The notes beneath the pieces were generated by a model. That model saw nothing but the letters and a program-made list of their open reading frames with translations. It did not search any database and was not told the origin of the DNA. This document shows positions 4,571 through 6,102 of a stretch of 6,102 bases of DNA, one piece after another. Source of the stretch: Oscillospiraceae bacterium (GTDB lineage Bacteria; Bacillota; Clostridia; Oscillospirales; Ruminococcaceae); NCBI GenBank assembly GCA_017451665.1, contig JAFTNX010000247.1:1-6102 (forward strand), in the 5' to 3' direction. Each line of letters begins with the position of its first letter. Within the stretch, counting starts at the first letter, position 1. The translations under genes were made by a program, and so were the position numbers.

Positions 4571-6102
4571 GTGAAAAATCTTGAAAAAGAAATCAACAGA
4601 CGACGCACCTTTGCGATTATTTCCCACCCTGACGCAGGTAAAACCACACTTACCGAAAAGTTTCTTCTTTACGGAGGTGCTATCGCTCAGGCGGGTGCAG
4701 TAAAAGGAAAAAAGAACTCAAGACACGCTGTTTCCGACTGGATGGAAATTGAAAAGCAGAGAGGTATTTCTGTAACATCATCTGTTATGCAGTTTCAGTA
4801 TAATGACTTTTGTATAAACATTCTTGACACACCGGGACACCAGGACTTCTCGGAGGACACCTATCGTACACTTATGGCTGCTGACTCGGCAGTAATGGTT
4901 ATTGACGCTTCAAAGGGTGTTGAAAATCAGACAAGAAAGCTTTTTAAAGTCTGCGCAATGCGACACATTCCGATTTTTACATTTATAAACAAGATGGACC
5001 GTGAATCAAGAAATCCTTTTGATTTGCTTGAAGAAATTGAAAATGAGCTTGGAATTCCTACCTATCCTGTAAACTGGCCTATCAGTTCAGGAAAGGATTT
5101 CAGAGGGGTTTATGACAGAGAAAAGCGTCATATTATTTCCTTTGAGGCACCAGGAGGACACCACAAGCTTGCTGCAACAGAGGTTGACCTTACCGACCCT
5201 GCACTTTCTTCACTTATCGGCGAAGAAAACAGAAGCACAATTATGGACGACATTGAGCTTCTTGACGCAGCAGGTGACGAATTTGACCTTGACGCTGTTC
5301 AGAGCGGACGTCTTTCACCTGTATTTTTTGGTTCAGCGCTTACAAACTTCGGAGTTGAGCCGTTTCTGGAGAACTTCCTCAAAATGACACCTCCACCTAC
5401 TGCAAGAACAGCAGGCGAACTTACTGTAAACCCATTTGACGAGGGATTTTCTGCATTTGTATTTAAAATTCAGGCAAATATGAACAAAGCGCACCGTGAC
5501 AGACTTACATTTATGAGAATTTGTTCAGGCAAATTTGACAAGGATATGGAAGTTTATCACGTTCAGGGCAACAAGAAAATGAAGCTTTCACAGCCACAGC
5601 AGGTTATGGCGCAGGAGCGTGAAATCATCAGCGAGGCATACGCAGGTGACATTATCGGTGTATTTGACCCGGGAATTTTTGCTATTGGCGACACAGTATG
5701 CGCACCTGGAAAGAAGTTTGAGTTTGACGCTATTCCGACATTTGCTCCGGAGCATTTCCAGAGAGTTTACGCCAAGGACACAATGAAGAGAAAACAGTTT
5801 GTAAAGGGCGTTACACAGATTGCACAGGAAGGTGCTATTCAGATTTTCCACGAGCCTGACACAGGTATGGAAGAGGTTGTTGTGGGCGTTGTTGGTGTAT
5901 TGCAGTTTGAAGTTTTTGACTATCGAATGAAGAACGAATACAACGTTGACCTTGTAAAAACAGGACTTCCTTATTCATACATCAGATGGATTGACAACAA
6001 GGATTTAGACCCTAAGAAGTTAAAAATCAGTTCAGACACAAAGCTTGTTCAGGATTTCAGAGGAAATTATCTGCTTCTTTTTACAAGCGAATGGAACATC
6101 CG
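4571..6102 (+). CDS. prfC: Peptide chain release factor 3 (RF3), 3' end cut by the window edge
   Basis: Seen: 510 complete codons from GTG 4571, open at the right edge. The G motifs are SHPDAGKT (18-25), RGISVTSS (64-71), DTPGH (86-90), NKMD (140-143) and GSAL (254-257). The N-terminal lead INRRRTFAIISHPDAGKTT and the segments WMEIEKQRGISVTSSVMQF and NILDTPGHQDFSEDTYRTL are hallmark RF3 sequence and separate it from EF-G. Domain II spans about 285-390, and a C-terminal domain contains GVVGVLQFEVFDYRMKNEY. Known: RF3 is a cytosolic translational GTPase that speeds removal of RF1 and RF2 after peptide release. Escherichia coli RF3 is 529 residues, so only some 15-25 residues should be missing. 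Inferred: it is expressed on its own from the promoter at 4508-4536. No frameshift or missing motif was seen, and base use matches the neighbouring genes. The identification is very secure. Confidence 0.97.
   Translation, partial: MKNLEKEINRRRTFAIISHPDAGKTTLTEKFLLYGGAIAQAGAVKGKKNSRHAVSDWMEIEKQRGISVTSSVMQFQYNDFCINILDTPGHQDFSEDTYRTLMAADSAVMVIDASKGVENQTRKLFKVCAMRHIPIFTFINKMDRESRNPFDLLEEIENELGIPTYPVNWPISSGKDFRGVYDREKRHIISFEAPGGHHKLAATEVDLTDPALSSLIGEENRSTIMDDIELLDAAGDEFDLDAVQSGRLSPVFFGSALTNFGVEPFLENFLKMTPPPTARTAGELTVNPFDEGFSAFVFKIQANMNKAHRDRLTFMRICSGKFDKDMEVYHVQGNKKMKLSQPQQVMAQEREIISEAYAGDIIGVFDPGIFAIGDTVCAPGKKFEFDAIPTFAPEHFQRVYAKDTMKRKQFVKGVTQIAQEGAIQIFHEPDTGMEEVVVGVVGVLQFEVFDYRMKNEYNVDLVKTGLPYSYIRWIDNKDLDPKKLKISSDTKLVQDFRGNYLLLFTSEWNI

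Noticed and set aside
5112..5387. 91-residue + strand open frame inside prfC
   Set aside because: It is out of frame within the clearly coding prfC region, has no ribosome binding site and no recognisable protein features.
1..6102. CRISPR array, IS element, tRNA, riboswitch or phage genes
   Set aside because: No regularly spaced repeats, no transposase or integrase, no cloverleaf, and the leaders (about 25-40 bases) are too short for a riboswitch.

Overview
The window reads as chromosomal DNA of a low-GC, Gram-positive bacterium of the class Clostridia (an Oscillospiraceae/Ruminococcus- or Lachnospiraceae-like gut organism is the best guess). This rests on AT-rich composition, purine-rich Shine-Dalgarno sites, sigma-A-type promoters with TATAAT boxes, and protein sequences that look firmicute. 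No tRNA, rRNA, CRISPR array, insertion sequence or prophage gene was seen. The genus cannot be fixed from the sequence alone.

Layout: three genes, all on the + strand and each with its own apparent promoter. (1) 101-2671 encodes an 856-residue protein that joins an EF-G/TetM-like translational GTPase to a C-terminal NYN endoribonuclease domain of the YacP/Rae1 type. (2) 2825-4462 encodes a SulP-family anion transporter with a C-terminal STAS domain. Its natural start appears to be a non-canonical ATA codon; the first in-frame ATG, at 2897, would remove a conserved N-terminal stretch. A strong intrinsic terminator follows the gene. (3) 4571 to the window edge encodes peptide chain release factor 3 (prfC), starting at GTG and missing only its last few residues. 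The intergenic gaps are short (100, 153 and 108 bases) and hold mainly promoters, leaders and the terminator.

The first and third genes both act on the ribosome. RF3 recycles class I release factors. The fusion protein combines a ribosome-binding GTPase with a nuclease whose stand-alone relative, Rae1 of Bacillus subtilis, cleaves mRNA in the ribosomal A site. The transporter between them has no evident functional link. With separate promoters, and a terminator between genes 2 and 3, the window is not one operon.

The points most worth a second look are the GTPase-Rae1 fusion (a possible one-polypeptide factor that clears or cleaves mRNA on stalled ribosomes), the ATA start of the transporter, and the complete absence of the palindromes GATC and CATG from all 6.1 kb, which hints at restriction-modification pressure.
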